From Nocardioides currus (lineage in GTDB: Bacteria; Actinomycetota; Actinomycetes; Propionibacteriales; Nocardioidaceae), in the NCBI RefSeq assembly GCF_003057875.1, contig NZ_PYXZ01000005.1:158690-222689 (forward strand): a stretch of 64,000 nt of DNA. Direction: 5' to 3'. This document shows positions 1 to 8,088 of the stretch, in pieces. Both the position numbers and the translations under genes were made by a program. A model generated the notes under the pieces. The model saw nothing but the letters and a program-made list of their open reading frames with translations, was not told the DNA's origin and made no database searches. Position 1 is the stretch's first letter. Each line of letters opens with the position of its first letter.

Positions 1-385
1 GGCGTACGTCACCTGGTGCCAGTCGACGCCGCGACGGTGTCCACGAACGGGCGAGCCCGCCATCGGTCCGTCTTCTCGAGAGATCGTGGCTTCGGTCATG
101 CGGCCGAGGCTCGGCCACTCCTCCGACACGCGGGAGGATCGCGTGCACCTCCCTGTGGATGGGAGGACTGGCGCCGTACCTGTGGACGCCGTGCGCTCCG
201 TCGACGCCCGGTGGCGGCAGATTGCGGTCGGCGGGCGCTGGACGACGCAATCTGCCGCCACCCCCGCGATTCAATTCGGGACGGTGGCGGCACATCGCAG
301 CCGGAAGGCGTCGTACGACGCAATCTGCCGCCACCCCCACGAGGCGCTCCGGCACGAGTGACGGGACGCGACGGGACGAGCCGCC
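1..385. repeat. intergenic region with two REP-like inverted repeats
   Basis: No gene is supported here. Two inverted repeats with related arms lie in tandem. The first has perfect 17-bp arms at 210-226 and 246-262 (arm GGTGGCGGCAGATTGCG) around a 19-nt spacer. The second has imperfect arms at 283-299 and 319-335, and its right arm is identical to the right arm of the first. A 14-bp core of the same arm (ATCTGCCGCCACCC) occurs again at about 21508-21521 in another intergenic region. This is seen directly. Calling it a dispersed REP-like family is inference. It sits downstream of the glycerate kinase stop, so it may also act as a transcript 3' end. Confidence 0.6.
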
Positions 386-1477
386 TCAGCGCGACCAGGT
401 GCGGGCGGTGCGCTCGGCGAGGTCGGCGAGCGAGCCGGCGGGGTCGGCGAAGGCGCGTTCCTCGCCGACGAGGTCGACCAGGGAGTAGGCCGACTCGATG
501 CCCAGCGCGCGCATCTCGCGGGAGCCGACGAGCACCTGGCCGGCGAGGGCGATGCACGGGCGCAGCGCGTCGGCGGCGATCTCGGCGACGCCGTAGGGCA
601 CCTTGCCCGAGCGGCTGGAGAAGTCGAAGGCTCCCTCCCCGGTGACGACGAGGTCGGCCGCACGCGCGCGCTCGGCGAGGCGGACGTGCTCGGCGACGAG
701 GGCGATCCCGGGCTCGCGGGTGGCGCCGAGGGCGAGCAGGGCGAAGCCGATCCCGCCGGCGGCACCTGCGCCCTTCTCCAGGGAGGTACGGCGATCGGTG
801 GCCGCCGCGAAGCGCTCGAGGACGCCGTCGATCTCGACGATGCGGTCCTCCTCGATCCCCTTCTGCGGGCCGAAGGTCTTGGTGGCGCCGAACAGGCCGG
901 TCAGCGGGTTGTCGACGTCGGTCGCCGCGACGAGCTCGACCCCCGCCAGCCGCTCGCGGGCCGGGCCGAGGTCGACGGTGGTGACCGTGTCGAGCGCGAT
1001 CGCGCCGCTGTCGAGGATGCCGTCGGAGGTGGCGCCGAGCGCGGCCAGCACGCCCGCTCCCCCGTCGTTGGTGCCCGACCCACCGAGCCCGACCACGACC
1101 TTGCGCGCCCCGGACTCGACAGCCGCGACGATCTGCTCCCCCACGCCGAAGCTGTCCCCGAACTCGGCGCCGCCGTCCATCAGGTGCAGCCCGACGGCCT
1201 GGGCGGTCTCGATGTAGGCGACGTCCTCGACGAAGAGCACCGTCGCCGGGACACGCTCACCGTGCGGCGCCTCGACGGTGATCGCGAGCAGCTCGCCGCC
1301 GAGCGCGGCGTGCAGCACGTCGACGAACCCCGGCCCGCCGTCGGCCATCGGGGCGAGGTCGAGCGCGTCGTCGGGTGCGCGCCGCGCCCAGCCCTCGGCG
1401 ATCGCGTCGCACGCCTCGACGGCGGTCAGCGTGCCCGCGAACTTGTCGGGGGCGATCAGCACGCGCATGCGGCTCAT
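386..1477 (-). CDS. glxK: glycerate kinase (GlxK family)
   Basis: Predicted to phosphorylate D-glycerate with ATP (product 2- or 3-phosphoglycerate depending on subfamily), feeding glycerate from glyoxylate or C2 metabolism into glycolysis; cytosolic. The 363-aa protein has the family N-terminal signature APDKFAGTLTA followed by EACDAIAEGW, an ADGG segment near residue 46, and the glycine-rich GLGGSGTNDGGAG loop near residue 130, all typical of the GlxK/GarK family, and the family's usual length. Two ATG codons compete as start, at 1477 and 1468. The first is preceded by AGGAC and the second by AGGATGA, so the N-terminus may be three residues shorter. It stands alone after the SARP gene (68 bp gap), so no operon partner suggests the source of glycerate. 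Confidence 0.9.
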   Translation of the reverse strand: MSRMRVLIAPDKFAGTLTAVEACDAIAEGWARRAPDDALDLAPMADGGPGFVDVLHAALGGELLAITVEAPHGERVPATVLFVEDVAYIETAQAVGLHLMDGGAEFGDSFGVGEQIVAAVESGARKVVVGLGGSGTNDGGAGVLAALGATSDGILDSGAIALDTVTTVDLGPARERLAGVELVAATDVDNPLTGLFGATKTFGPQKGIEEDRIVEIDGVLERFAAATDRRTSLEKGAGAAGGIGFALLALGATREPGIALVAEHVRLAERARAADLVVTGEGAFDFSSRSGKVPYGVAEIAADALRPCIALAGQVLVGSREMRALGIESAYSLVDLVGEERAFADPAGSLADLAERTARTWSR

Positions 1478-1545
1478 CCTGTCCTACGCACGGGCGGCTC
1501 ACGCCGTCGCCGCTCCGTCGCCGCTCCGCCACGCGATCGTGAGGA

Positions 1546-4254
1546 TCAGCCGGTCGCGAGCGCGCTGCCCTCGTCCTCCTCGAGGACGAGGGCCAGCGCC
1601 TGGTCGAGCGACATCGCGGCGCCCTCGGCGTGCAGGCGTTCGTACGCCGCATCGCCCACCGCCGCCCGGATGCCGGCCACGACACGCTCGTGCTCGGGCC
1701 GGTCGCCGGGATGGCGGCGGGCACCGAGCACCCGCAGCGCCTCGTCACCGGCGCCGATCAGGACGGCGCCGAGCTCGGAACGGCCCAGTCCGTGCTCGGG
1801 GCCGGCGAGCTGGGAGATCGTCCACGCGGCCATCAGCCGGCGTCCGATGCACCAGCAGATGCGGAGGGCCTGGTGGGTGAGGCGGCGCGCCTCGGCGTAG
1901 TCCCCGCGGTGCTCGGCGAGGTAGCTCAGGTTGGAGAGGAAGACGCTGACGTACATCTCGTCGTCCAGGGTCGTGGAGATCTGCAGGCCCTCCTCGTAGG
2001 CCGCGACCGCGAGGGCGTCGTGCCCGGCGACCCGCGTCAGCTCGCCGCGGATGTTCAGCACCTGCGCGATCAACGCCGGCCCGCCCACACGGCGACCCAG
2101 CGCCAGCGCCTCGTCGTTGACCTGCATGGCGAGGTCGTGCTGCTCGATCTCGCTGATGTAGGTCGCCGAGCAGACGGCGAGCGAGTAGGCCAGCAGCCGC
2201 GGCTCGTCCTGCTGGCGGAACAGCTCCGTCGACCGCTCCCAGTGCACCCGCGCCTCGCGCTGGTCGTGGGGGAAGGCCAGGAACCCGGCGGCCAGCCGGA
2301 TGCGGGCCACGACCGGCGGCTCCAGCCGGTCCTCGTGCGCCACCATCTCGTCGACCCAGCGCCGTCCCTCGGCGTGGTGCCCCTCGAGGAACCAGTAGGC
2401 GCCGAGCGCGGCCGTGATCCGGGCCGTCAGCGGCAGGTCGTCGCTCCGCGCGGCCCAGTCGTGGGCCAGGCGGACCTCGGCGAGCTGCTCGGTGATGTCG
2501 TCGAGCCAGCGGTCGGCGGCATCGGTCCAGCGCCGCTCGAAGAGGTCCTCGACGTAGCCGGCGACGTACGCCGCGTGCGCGTCGCGCACCGGATCGGGGT
2601 CGTCGAGGAGCTGGGCCGCGTGCTGCCGCACCAGCGAGAGCATGGCGAAGCGCGGCTCGCCACGGTTGCCGGTCGTGCGACGCACGAGGCTGTGGTCGAC
2701 CAGCACGCTCAACGGGTCGACCACGTCGCCGTCGGACCAGACCGCCTCGACCGCCTCGAGCGGAACCGCGCCGCGGAACACCGACAGCCGGGCGAACAGC
2801 CGCCGCTCGTCCGGCCCGAGCAGCTGCAGGCTCCAGTCGATCGTCGCGGGGATGGTCTGCTGGCGGCCGGGCAGGTCGCGTCCGACCGCGGCGCTCGACC
2901 CCAGCCGGCTGGCCAGGCGCTCACGCAGCAGGGCCGGGGTCAGCGTCCGCAGGTGGCCGGCCGCGATCTCGATGGCCAGCGGGAGCCCGTCGACCGAGCG
3001 GCAGATCGCGGTCACGTCGGCGAGGTGGCGCGACAGGTCGAAGCGCGGGTCGACGGCCGTGGCCACCTGCTCGAACAGCGCGACCGCCTCGCGGTCGACG
3101 GCGAGCGGGTGCACCTCGTAGACCTGCTCCCCCGCGATCCGCAGCCGGGCCCGGCTCGTCACCACCACCCGCAGGTCGTCGGACCACTGCACCATCTGCG
3201 CGACCAGGTCGGCCGCGTCGAGGACGTGCTCGAAGTTGTCGAGGACGATCAGCATCGACTGCCGGTGCAGGGCCTCCTCCAGCATCTGCGCGACGTTCTG
3301 GTTCTCCCCCGACCGGATGCCGAGCTCGCGGACGGCCAGCTCGGCGACCAGTCCGGGATCGGAGACCTTGGTCAGGTCGACGTAGCAGGTGCGCTGGTCG
3401 GTCGCCTCGGCATGGCCCTGTGCGACCTCGGCCACCAGCCGGGTCTTCCCGACGCCGCCGATCCCCAGCAGCGTGACGACGCGGTGGCGCTCGAGCATGG
3501 CCAGCACCCGCGCGACGTCGCGGTCGCGCCCGACGGTCCGGGTCGCGGGGCGCGGCACGCGGGTGGCGCTGCGGTTGGGCACGAGCCGCACCGGGGCGTA
3601 CGGCGACATGGACTCGACCCGGGCGCGCAGCTCGGCCGCGGCGGGGCCGGGATCGACGCCGAGCTCCTCGCGCCACAGCCGCGCCATCGCGTCGAGCTGG
3701 CGCAGGGCTAGCGCGCGGTCCCCCGCGTCGAGGTGTCCCTCGACCACCCGCAGGTGCGACTCCTCGTCGAGCGGCTCGGCGGCGACGAGGTCGGCCCAGC
3801 GACCGGACGCGCGCAGCAGGTCGAGGTAGCGCACCCGCAGCCGCTCCCGCTCGGCGTCCGCCCACGGCTCGTAGAGGTCGTCGGGCAGCAGGTCGCCGCG
3901 GTAGAGCGCGATCGCGGACTCGCCCGACGCCGCCTCGAAGAGCGCGACGTCGGTCTCCACCTCGGCGTCCGGCAGCAGCGTGACGCTGTCGCCGGCGAGC
4001 ACCACCGCGCTCGGCACCCCGAGCGCGGAGCGTGCGTAGTGGGCGGCCTTGTGCAGCCGCGGTGCCGCCTCGTCGAGCAGCAGGTCGGGCCACAGCAGGT
4101 CGATGACCTGCTCGCGCGGTAGCCGCCGGCCGGGGCGCAGGGCGAGCACCTTCACGAGGGTCGCCGCGTGGCGCCGGGTCCACGCCTGGGCGGCGACGGG
4201 CCGGTCGTCGACGGCGACCGAGAACCTCCCGAGCAGGTTGATGTCGACTCGCAT
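1546..4254 (-). CDS. SARP/AfsR-type transcriptional regulator (wHTH-BTAD-NB-ARC-TPR)
   Basis: A 902-aa multidomain regulator. Residues 1-90 resemble the OmpR-like winged helix of Streptomyces antibiotic regulatory proteins (MRVDINLLGRFSVAVDD, then the LRPGRRLPREQVIDLLWPD segment). Residues about 95-235 form the bacterial transcriptional activation domain. A P-loop NTPase follows, with Walker A GIGGVGKT near residue 265 and the Walker B-like VLDNFEHV typical of the NB-ARC/AfsR class. The C-terminal third is alpha-helical and TPR-like. Known SARPs bind heptameric direct repeats with 11-bp periodicity, and such repeats lie in front of maoC in this same operon (7965-8038). The gene is the last of the leftward maoC-osmC-FMO-FAD oxidoreductase run, 63 bp after the oxidoreductase. 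Inference: it controls that operon, and possibly the divergent GNAT side, under nucleotide control. The inducing signal is unknown. Confidence 0.88.
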   Translation of the reverse strand: MRVDINLLGRFSVAVDDRPVAAQAWTRRHAATLVKVLALRPGRRLPREQVIDLLWPDLLLDEAAPRLHKAAHYARSALGVPSAVVLAGDSVTLLPDAEVETDVALFEAASGESAIALYRGDLLPDDLYEPWADAERERLRVRYLDLLRASGRWADLVAAEPLDEESHLRVVEGHLDAGDRALALRQLDAMARLWREELGVDPGPAAAELRARVESMSPYAPVRLVPNRSATRVPRPATRTVGRDRDVARVLAMLERHRVVTLLGIGGVGKTRLVAEVAQGHAEATDQRTCYVDLTKVSDPGLVAELAVRELGIRSGENQNVAQMLEEALHRQSMLIVLDNFEHVLDAADLVAQMVQWSDDLRVVVTSRARLRIAGEQVYEVHPLAVDREAVALFEQVATAVDPRFDLSRHLADVTAICRSVDGLPLAIEIAAGHLRTLTPALLRERLASRLGSSAAVGRDLPGRQQTIPATIDWSLQLLGPDERRLFARLSVFRGAVPLEAVEAVWSDGDVVDPLSVLVDHSLVRRTTGNRGEPRFAMLSLVRQHAAQLLDDPDPVRDAHAAYVAGYVEDLFERRWTDAADRWLDDITEQLAEVRLAHDWAARSDDLPLTARITAALGAYWFLEGHHAEGRRWVDEMVAHEDRLEPPVVARIRLAAGFLAFPHDQREARVHWERSTELFRQQDEPRLLAYSLAVCSATYISEIEQHDLAMQVNDEALALGRRVGGPALIAQVLNIRGELTRVAGHDALAVAAYEEGLQISTTLDDEMYVSVFLSNLSYLAEHRGDYAEARRLTHQALRICWCIGRRLMAAWTISQLAGPEHGLGRSELGAVLIGAGDEALRVLGARRHPGDRPEHERVVAGIRAAVGDAAYERLHAEGAAMSLDQALALVLEEDEGSALATG

Positions 4255-4317
4255 CGCACCCTCCCAGCCGCGCTGCCACCCGACGCTACCGCCGGAACGG
4301 GGGCCGGGTCGATGCCT

Positions 4318-5487
4318 TCAGGTCGCCACGGCGAGCCCGTCGAGGTGCTCGAGCTCGGCGCGCATCGAGGCGCTGAACCGGTGGAGGAGGTTGCGGATGC
4401 CGTCGGCGTCCCAGTCGTAGGCCGCGACGCCCTCCGTCACGTCGAACAGCCCGCGCGAGAGCCGCTCGCGCGTGGCCTGGTAGGCGGCAAGCGCGTCCTC
4501 CTCCCGCTCGTCGCAGTAGAGCGCCGCGACCACGCGGTCGGCGAGCAGCTCGGCGTCACGCAGCGAGTCGGTGATGCCGTGCGAGGTGATCGGGTCCTTG
4601 AAGTAGCCCGCGTCCCCCACCAGCGCCCAGCCCGGCCCCCACGACCGGCGGCTGTAGCCCGGGACACCGGCCCAGCCGCGCACCCCCGACACCGGGCGGG
4701 CGTCGCGCACCCGCTCGACCAGGCTCGGTCCGGCCTCCCTCATCAGGGCGGTCATGGCGTGCTCGACGCCCGAGCGCCGCAGCGCACGCATGTGTCGTGG
4801 CGTGGTGGACACGAACACGCAGGCGGCGCCGTCGTTGGTGGGGATCACCCCCGCAGCGGCGCCCGCCCCGTAGGCCCACTCGTAGGCGTCAGCGGGGCCG
4901 TCCTCGACGTACCGGTAGAGCACCGCGCCGGCCGAACGACCCTGCCAGAGCACCGCCGCACCGGTCTGCTCGGCGACGACGGAACGGATGCCGTCGGCGC
5001 CGATCGTCAGCTCGGCGGCGAGCTCCGTGCGACCTCCGGGTCCGGTGGCTGACACACCGCTCACCCGGCCCGTCGGGTCGCGGCGCAACGCCGTCACGGC
5101 GGTCTCGTGCAGCACGTGCACACCGGCCGCCTCGGCGGCCTCGACCAGGAGCCGGTCGAGCAGGTGCCGGCGGGGGGCATAGAGCGCGTCGACCCCGTGG
5201 CGCGGCTTGATCGCGACCTCGACGTCCTCGCCGTCCGGGTAGTGGAAGACCGTGCGCCGCACGGCCGGCGTGCCGGCGGCCACGACGCCGTCCAGCACGC
5301 CCCACCGGGACAGCTGGACGACGCCGGGGCGCATCAGTGCGTGGGTGGACAGGGTGTCGCTGCCGCGGCGTCCGCGGTCGAGCAGGGCGACCCGCAGGCC
5401 GGCCCGGGCGAGGAGCATGGCGGTCGAGGCGCCCGAGACCCGGGCGCCGACGACGACCACGTCGTAGCTGTTCACGGTGCTGTTCAC
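4318..5487 (-). CDS. FAD-dependent monooxygenase/oxidoreductase (PHBH-like fold)
   Basis: 389-aa flavoprotein of the p-hydroxybenzoate hydroxylase / geranylgeranyl reductase superfamily. The N-terminal dinucleotide fold is VVVVGARVSGASTA, and the second FAD contact is the GD motif in WALVGDAGYFKDP near residue 290, followed by SHGITDSLRDAELLAD. No membrane segment is evident. The start chosen is GTG at 5487, which overlaps the stop of the upstream monooxygenase as GTGA and has AGGAG 7 nt upstream; another in-frame GTG four codons later is less well placed. The substrate cannot be told from sequence. Its neighbours (flavin monooxygenase, OsmC, MaoC) suggest successive oxidation and hydration of a lipophilic or aromatic compound, which is inference. 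Confidence 0.82.
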   Translation of the reverse strand: MNSTVNSYDVVVVGARVSGASTAMLLARAGLRVALLDRGRRGSDTLSTHALMRPGVVQLSRWGVLDGVVAAGTPAVRRTVFHYPDGEDVEVAIKPRHGVDALYAPRRHLLDRLLVEAAEAAGVHVLHETAVTALRRDPTGRVSGVSATGPGGRTELAAELTIGADGIRSVVAEQTGAAVLWQGRSAGAVLYRYVEDGPADAYEWAYGAGAAAGVIPTNDGAACVFVSTTPRHMRALRRSGVEHAMTALMREAGPSLVERVRDARPVSGVRGWAGVPGYSRRSWGPGWALVGDAGYFKDPITSHGITDSLRDAELLADRVVAALYCDEREEDALAAYQATRERLSRGLFDVTEGVAAYDWDADGIRNLLHRFSASMRAELEHLDGLAVAT

Positions 5488-6794
5488 AGTGCTGTCTCCT
5501 GACTCATGGTGCGGATGCCTCGTCGGTCGTCGGAGGCGGCGAGGAGGTGGGACACGACGGCCTCGGCGTCGTGCCGGGCGCCGTCGATGTAGCCCGAGTC
5601 GCGGCGGTGCTGGAAGCGCTGGCCGACGACGTACACGCCCTCGACCGGCGTGACGCCCCGGCGCTGGACGAAGCGGCCCTCGCCGTCGGTGACCGGCAGG
5701 TGCAGCCACGGGAGCGGGTCGGGGCGATAGCCGGCCGCCACCAGGACGGTGGCGATCCCCGCGGCCCGGAGGTCGAGTCGCTCGGGTGTCGGGCGGACGG
5801 TCACCGGCCGCGGCCAGCGCCCGCCCCACACCTGGTCGGCGAGTCCGGCCCGGTCGACGAAGCGGTCGATGCTGTCGAGCAGCTTGTACGTCGCCGTGTC
5901 GGCCGCCGCTACGGTGGCGGACAGGTCGTCGCGGAAGGTCGCGTGGTGACCGCTGACGGCCTCCAGGCGGCCGGCGAGCCGGACCCCCTGGTCCTGGAGC
6001 GTGCCGAGGTCGAGGTCCGGCACGGCACGGGTGCCGTCGCCGCGCCCGACGAGCTGCAGCGAGGTCTCGCGTCGCGCGGCCTCGGGGTCGGGCACCTCGT
6101 CGATGGTCCGGGCCAGCCGGCCGGTCGCCTCGAGCCACCAGAAGATGTCGACGCCCCGGTAGCGGCGCGGGATGCGGGTGTGCCGGCCGACGGCGAGCGT
6201 GACCTCGCGCCCGGCGCGGTTGAGCTCGTCGGCGATCTGCACCCCCGACGCGGAGGCGCCCACGACCAGCACGCCGCCCGGGGCCAGGCGCGCCGGGTTG
6301 CGGTAGTCGTTCGAGGTGACGACCTCGACCCCCTCCGCCCGGCGTGGCCCGGTCAGGGCCGCCGGGACGATCGGGGTGCCGTGCGGACCGGTCGCGAGGA
6401 CGAGGTGGCGCGCGTGCCAGGTCCCGGCGGTGGTCTCGACGCGGAAGCGGCGCACGTCCTGACCGGTCGCCGCCACCGAGAGCACCGTGGTGCGCTCGAC
6501 GACGGGAGCGTGGAACGACGCGGCGTACGCCTCGAGGAGGCCGACGAAGGCGCCGGCGCTGAGGTAGCCGTCCGGCTCGGGGCCCGTGTAGCCCCAGCCC
6601 GGCAGCCGGGTCATCCAGCTGGGTGTGAGCAGGTGCAGCGAGTCCCAGCGCTCGGAGCGCCAGCGCTCGCCCACGCGACCCCGGTCGAGGACGACGTGGT
6701 CGCGACCGGCGTCGGTGAGCAGCCTGCTCACGGCCAGGCCGGCGTGGCCGGCGCCGATGACGACGGTGTCGACGGCGCCTGTGGTGATGGTCAT
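5484..6794 (-). CDS. NAD(P)/FAD-dependent flavin monooxygenase (CzcO/FMO-like)
   Basis: 436-aa single-component flavoprotein. The FAD-binding GxGxxG is VVIGAGHAGLAVS near residue 11, a WRSERWDSLHLLTPSW segment follows (typical of CzcO/YpdA-type oxidoreductases), and the NADPH site is VLVVGASASGVQIADEL near residue 175. A third conserved block, TVLVAAGYRPD, lies near residue 360. Members of this group hydroxylate or perform Baeyer-Villiger oxidation, or are disulfide reductases, so the reaction is not assignable. The ATG at 6794 has GAGGAA upstream. The 25 bp around this start are nearly identical to those around the osmC start. It is translationally coupled by GTGA overlap to the following FAD oxidoreductase and lies 69 bp after osmC. 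Confidence 0.83.
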   Translation of the reverse strand: MTITTGAVDTVVIGAGHAGLAVSRLLTDAGRDHVVLDRGRVGERWRSERWDSLHLLTPSWMTRLPGWGYTGPEPDGYLSAGAFVGLLEAYAASFHAPVVERTTVLSVAATGQDVRRFRVETTAGTWHARHLVLATGPHGTPIVPAALTGPRRAEGVEVVTSNDYRNPARLAPGGVLVVGASASGVQIADELNRAGREVTLAVGRHTRIPRRYRGVDIFWWLEATGRLARTIDEVPDPEAARRETSLQLVGRGDGTRAVPDLDLGTLQDQGVRLAGRLEAVSGHHATFRDDLSATVAAADTATYKLLDSIDRFVDRAGLADQVWGGRWPRPVTVRPTPERLDLRAAGIATVLVAAGYRPDPLPWLHLPVTDGEGRFVQRRGVTPVEGVYVVGQRFQHRRDSGYIDGARHDAEAVVSHLLAASDDRRGIRTMSQETAL

Positions 6795-6863
6795 GCGGGT
6801 TCCTCTCGTACGGCGCGGCCGACCGGTCGGGGCAGACCGGCCGGCCGCTGGGTGGGGCGGGCC

Positions 6864-7436
6864 TCAGCCCGTGACCACGTCGATGACGACCGGCGTGGGG
6901 TTGGTGAACACGTCGTAGACGGCCGAGCGGCGTCGGGCCTGCTCGACGATGCCGCGCAGCGTCTCGTCGTCGGCGTCTCCCTCGACGTGGAAGGTGACCT
7001 TGATCTGCTCGTAGCCGTTGCGGACGGAGCCGCCCGACAGCCCGAGGATCCCGAGCAGGTCGATGTCCCCCTCGACGTCCGAGGAGACCTTGGTGAGGCG
7101 CACGCCGCGGGCGGCCGCGATGTTGGCGATGCCACCGGTCAGGCAGGCCGCGATGGCGTGGAGCAGGTACTCCACGGGCGTCGGCCCGTGGTCCTCGCCG
7201 ACCAGGACGGCCGGGTGGTCGGAGACCACGACGCTCTCCTGGGCGTGCTGCATCTCCTGCATCGCGCCGTAGAAGCCCGACACCGTGGACCGGTTGTGCG
7301 TCCCGGACACCCACTCGTTGTGGGCGCGGAACTGGAACTTCGCGATCTCGTGGGTCTCCTTCACGGCGTCGCGGGTCGCGAACAGGGTCGTGGTGTCCAC
7401 CCCGTTGAGCTGGCTGTTCTCGGTGGTGATCGTCAT
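6864..7436 (-). CDS. OsmC family protein
   Basis: 190-aa member of the OsmC/Ohr superfamily, proteins that reduce organic hydroperoxides or polysulfides through a reactive cysteine. Family features seen: HNEWVSGTHNRSTVSGFYG in the N-terminal half, and GPTPVEYLLHAIAACLTG around residue 90, where the conserved helix carries the second reactive cysteine. Only this one cysteine is apparent. The partner cysteine that completes the peroxidatic pair of classical OsmC/Ohr is not seen, so activity may differ. The ATG at 7436 overlaps the maoC-like stop as ATGA, with AGGAGGAA 6 nt upstream. Position between a dehydratase and a flavin monooxygenase suggests it protects the pathway against hydroperoxide by-products, or acts on a thioester or sulfur intermediate (inference). 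Confidence 0.85.
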   Translation of the reverse strand: MTITTENSQLNGVDTTTLFATRDAVKETHEIAKFQFRAHNEWVSGTHNRSTVSGFYGAMQEMQHAQESVVVSDHPAVLVGEDHGPTPVEYLLHAIAACLTGGIANIAAARGVRLTKVSSDVEGDIDLLGILGLSGGSVRNGYEQIKVTFHVEGDADDETLRGIVEQARRRSAVYDVFTNPTPVVIDVVTG

Positions 7437-7942
7437 GCGGGTTCCTCCTGTGTGGCGGCCGGGGCTCCGGCCGGGTGGGTGTGGTGGTGCTGTCGGGCGG
7501 CGACCGAGGGGTCGCGCCAGACGACGGCTGTGCCGTCGAGGACGACGAGGCCGTCCTGGTTCGTGACGCTCGTGGCGAGCGTGGTGATGGGCTTGTCCTC
7601 GCGGACCGCGGTGACCGTCGCGCTGGCCGTGATCTCGTCCCCCGGGCGCACCGGCGCCAGGAAGCGCCAGGCGACCTCGAGGAAGACGCTGCCCGGGCCG
7701 GGCAGCTGCTCGGCGACGAGCGCGTTGAGCAGCCCGGACGTGACGCCGCCCTGCACGACGATCCCGCCGAAGCGGGAGCCGGCGGCGAGGTCGTCGTCGT
7801 AGTGGATCGGGTTGCGGTCGCCGCTGATCTCGGTGAAGAGCTCGATGTCGCGGCGGGTGACGGTGCGCGTACGGCGGGCGGTGGTCCCGACTCGGGTGCC
7901 GGCCGTGGAGCCGGTGGTGGGACTGGTCGAGGTGCTGGTCAT
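7433..7942 (-). CDS. MaoC-like hot-dog dehydratase ((R)-specific enoyl hydratase type)
   Basis: 169-aa single hot-dog domain. After a Ser/Thr-rich 25-residue N-terminus comes the hydratase-2 signature: LFTEISGDRNPIHYDDDLAA with the catalytic Asp/His pair, then RFGGIVVQGGVTSGLL. This family hydrates trans-2-enoyl-CoA or related enoyl thioesters, and some members act on small unsaturated acids. The start chosen is ATG at 7942; no convincing Shine-Dalgarno precedes it, so the message may be leaderless or start further upstream. First gene of the leftward operon; its C-terminal codons contain the AGGAGGAA ribosome binding site of osmC and the two genes overlap by ATGA. The upstream intergenic region carries direct-repeat arrays likely bound by the SARP of this operon. 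Confidence 0.85.
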   Translation of the reverse strand: MTSTSTSPTTGSTAGTRVGTTARRTRTVTRRDIELFTEISGDRNPIHYDDDLAAGSRFGGIVVQGGVTSGLLNALVAEQLPGPGSVFLEVAWRFLAPVRPGDEITASATVTAVREDKPITTLATSVTNQDGLVVLDGTAVVWRDPSVAARQHHHTHPAGAPAATQEEPA

Positions 7943-8088
7943 GGCGACGAGGTTGGACGGGCGACCTTCCCCGGGCCTGCCCCGTTCCTTCCCCGGGCGT
8001 CCGGGCCGGCGGAAGACCGACGGAAGGCCGGCGGAAGGACAGCCGGGGAACGTCTGGGCTCCACCCACCCACCGACCCGGAGGTCGCC
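7943..8088. promoter_or_regulatory. divergent promoter region with two inverted arrays of 11-bp direct repeats (putative SARP operators)
   Basis: Between the divergent maoC-like and small-ORF starts lie two repeat arrays. Array A has three consecutive 11-mers at 7965-7975, 7976-7986 and 7987-7997 with heptamers CCTTCCC, CCTGCCC and CCTTCCC. Array B has three 11-mers at 8006-8016, 8017-8027 and 8028-8038 with heptamers CGGAAGA, CGGAAGG and CGGAAGG, each separated by 4 nt (CCGR). The arrays are mutually inverted about position 8001. Heptamer plus 4-nt spacer with 11-bp periodicity is the published architecture of SARP binding sites, and an AfsR-like SARP is encoded in the leftward operon. No clear -10 hexamer could be assigned on either side. 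Confidence 0.7.

Noticed and set aside
1..385. Reading frames through the first 385 bp on both strands
   Set aside because: They run through inverted repeats, lack ribosome binding sites and show no family resemblance.
1630..3711. 693-codon open frame on the + strand opposite the SARP gene
   Set aside because: High-GC shadow frame. The opposite strand encodes a complete domain-recognisable SARP; the translation is rich in Gln/Arg/Val/His with no domain.
5337..7802. 821-codon open frame opposite the flavoenzyme and osmC genes
   Set aside because: It crosses several genes with clear motifs and overlapping starts on the other strand; no independent ribosome binding site or domain.
7965..8038. 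Possible iteron-type replication origin because of 11-bp direct repeats
   Set aside because: No DnaA boxes, AT-rich unwinding region or replication gene; the SARP encoded in the operon is a better explanation.
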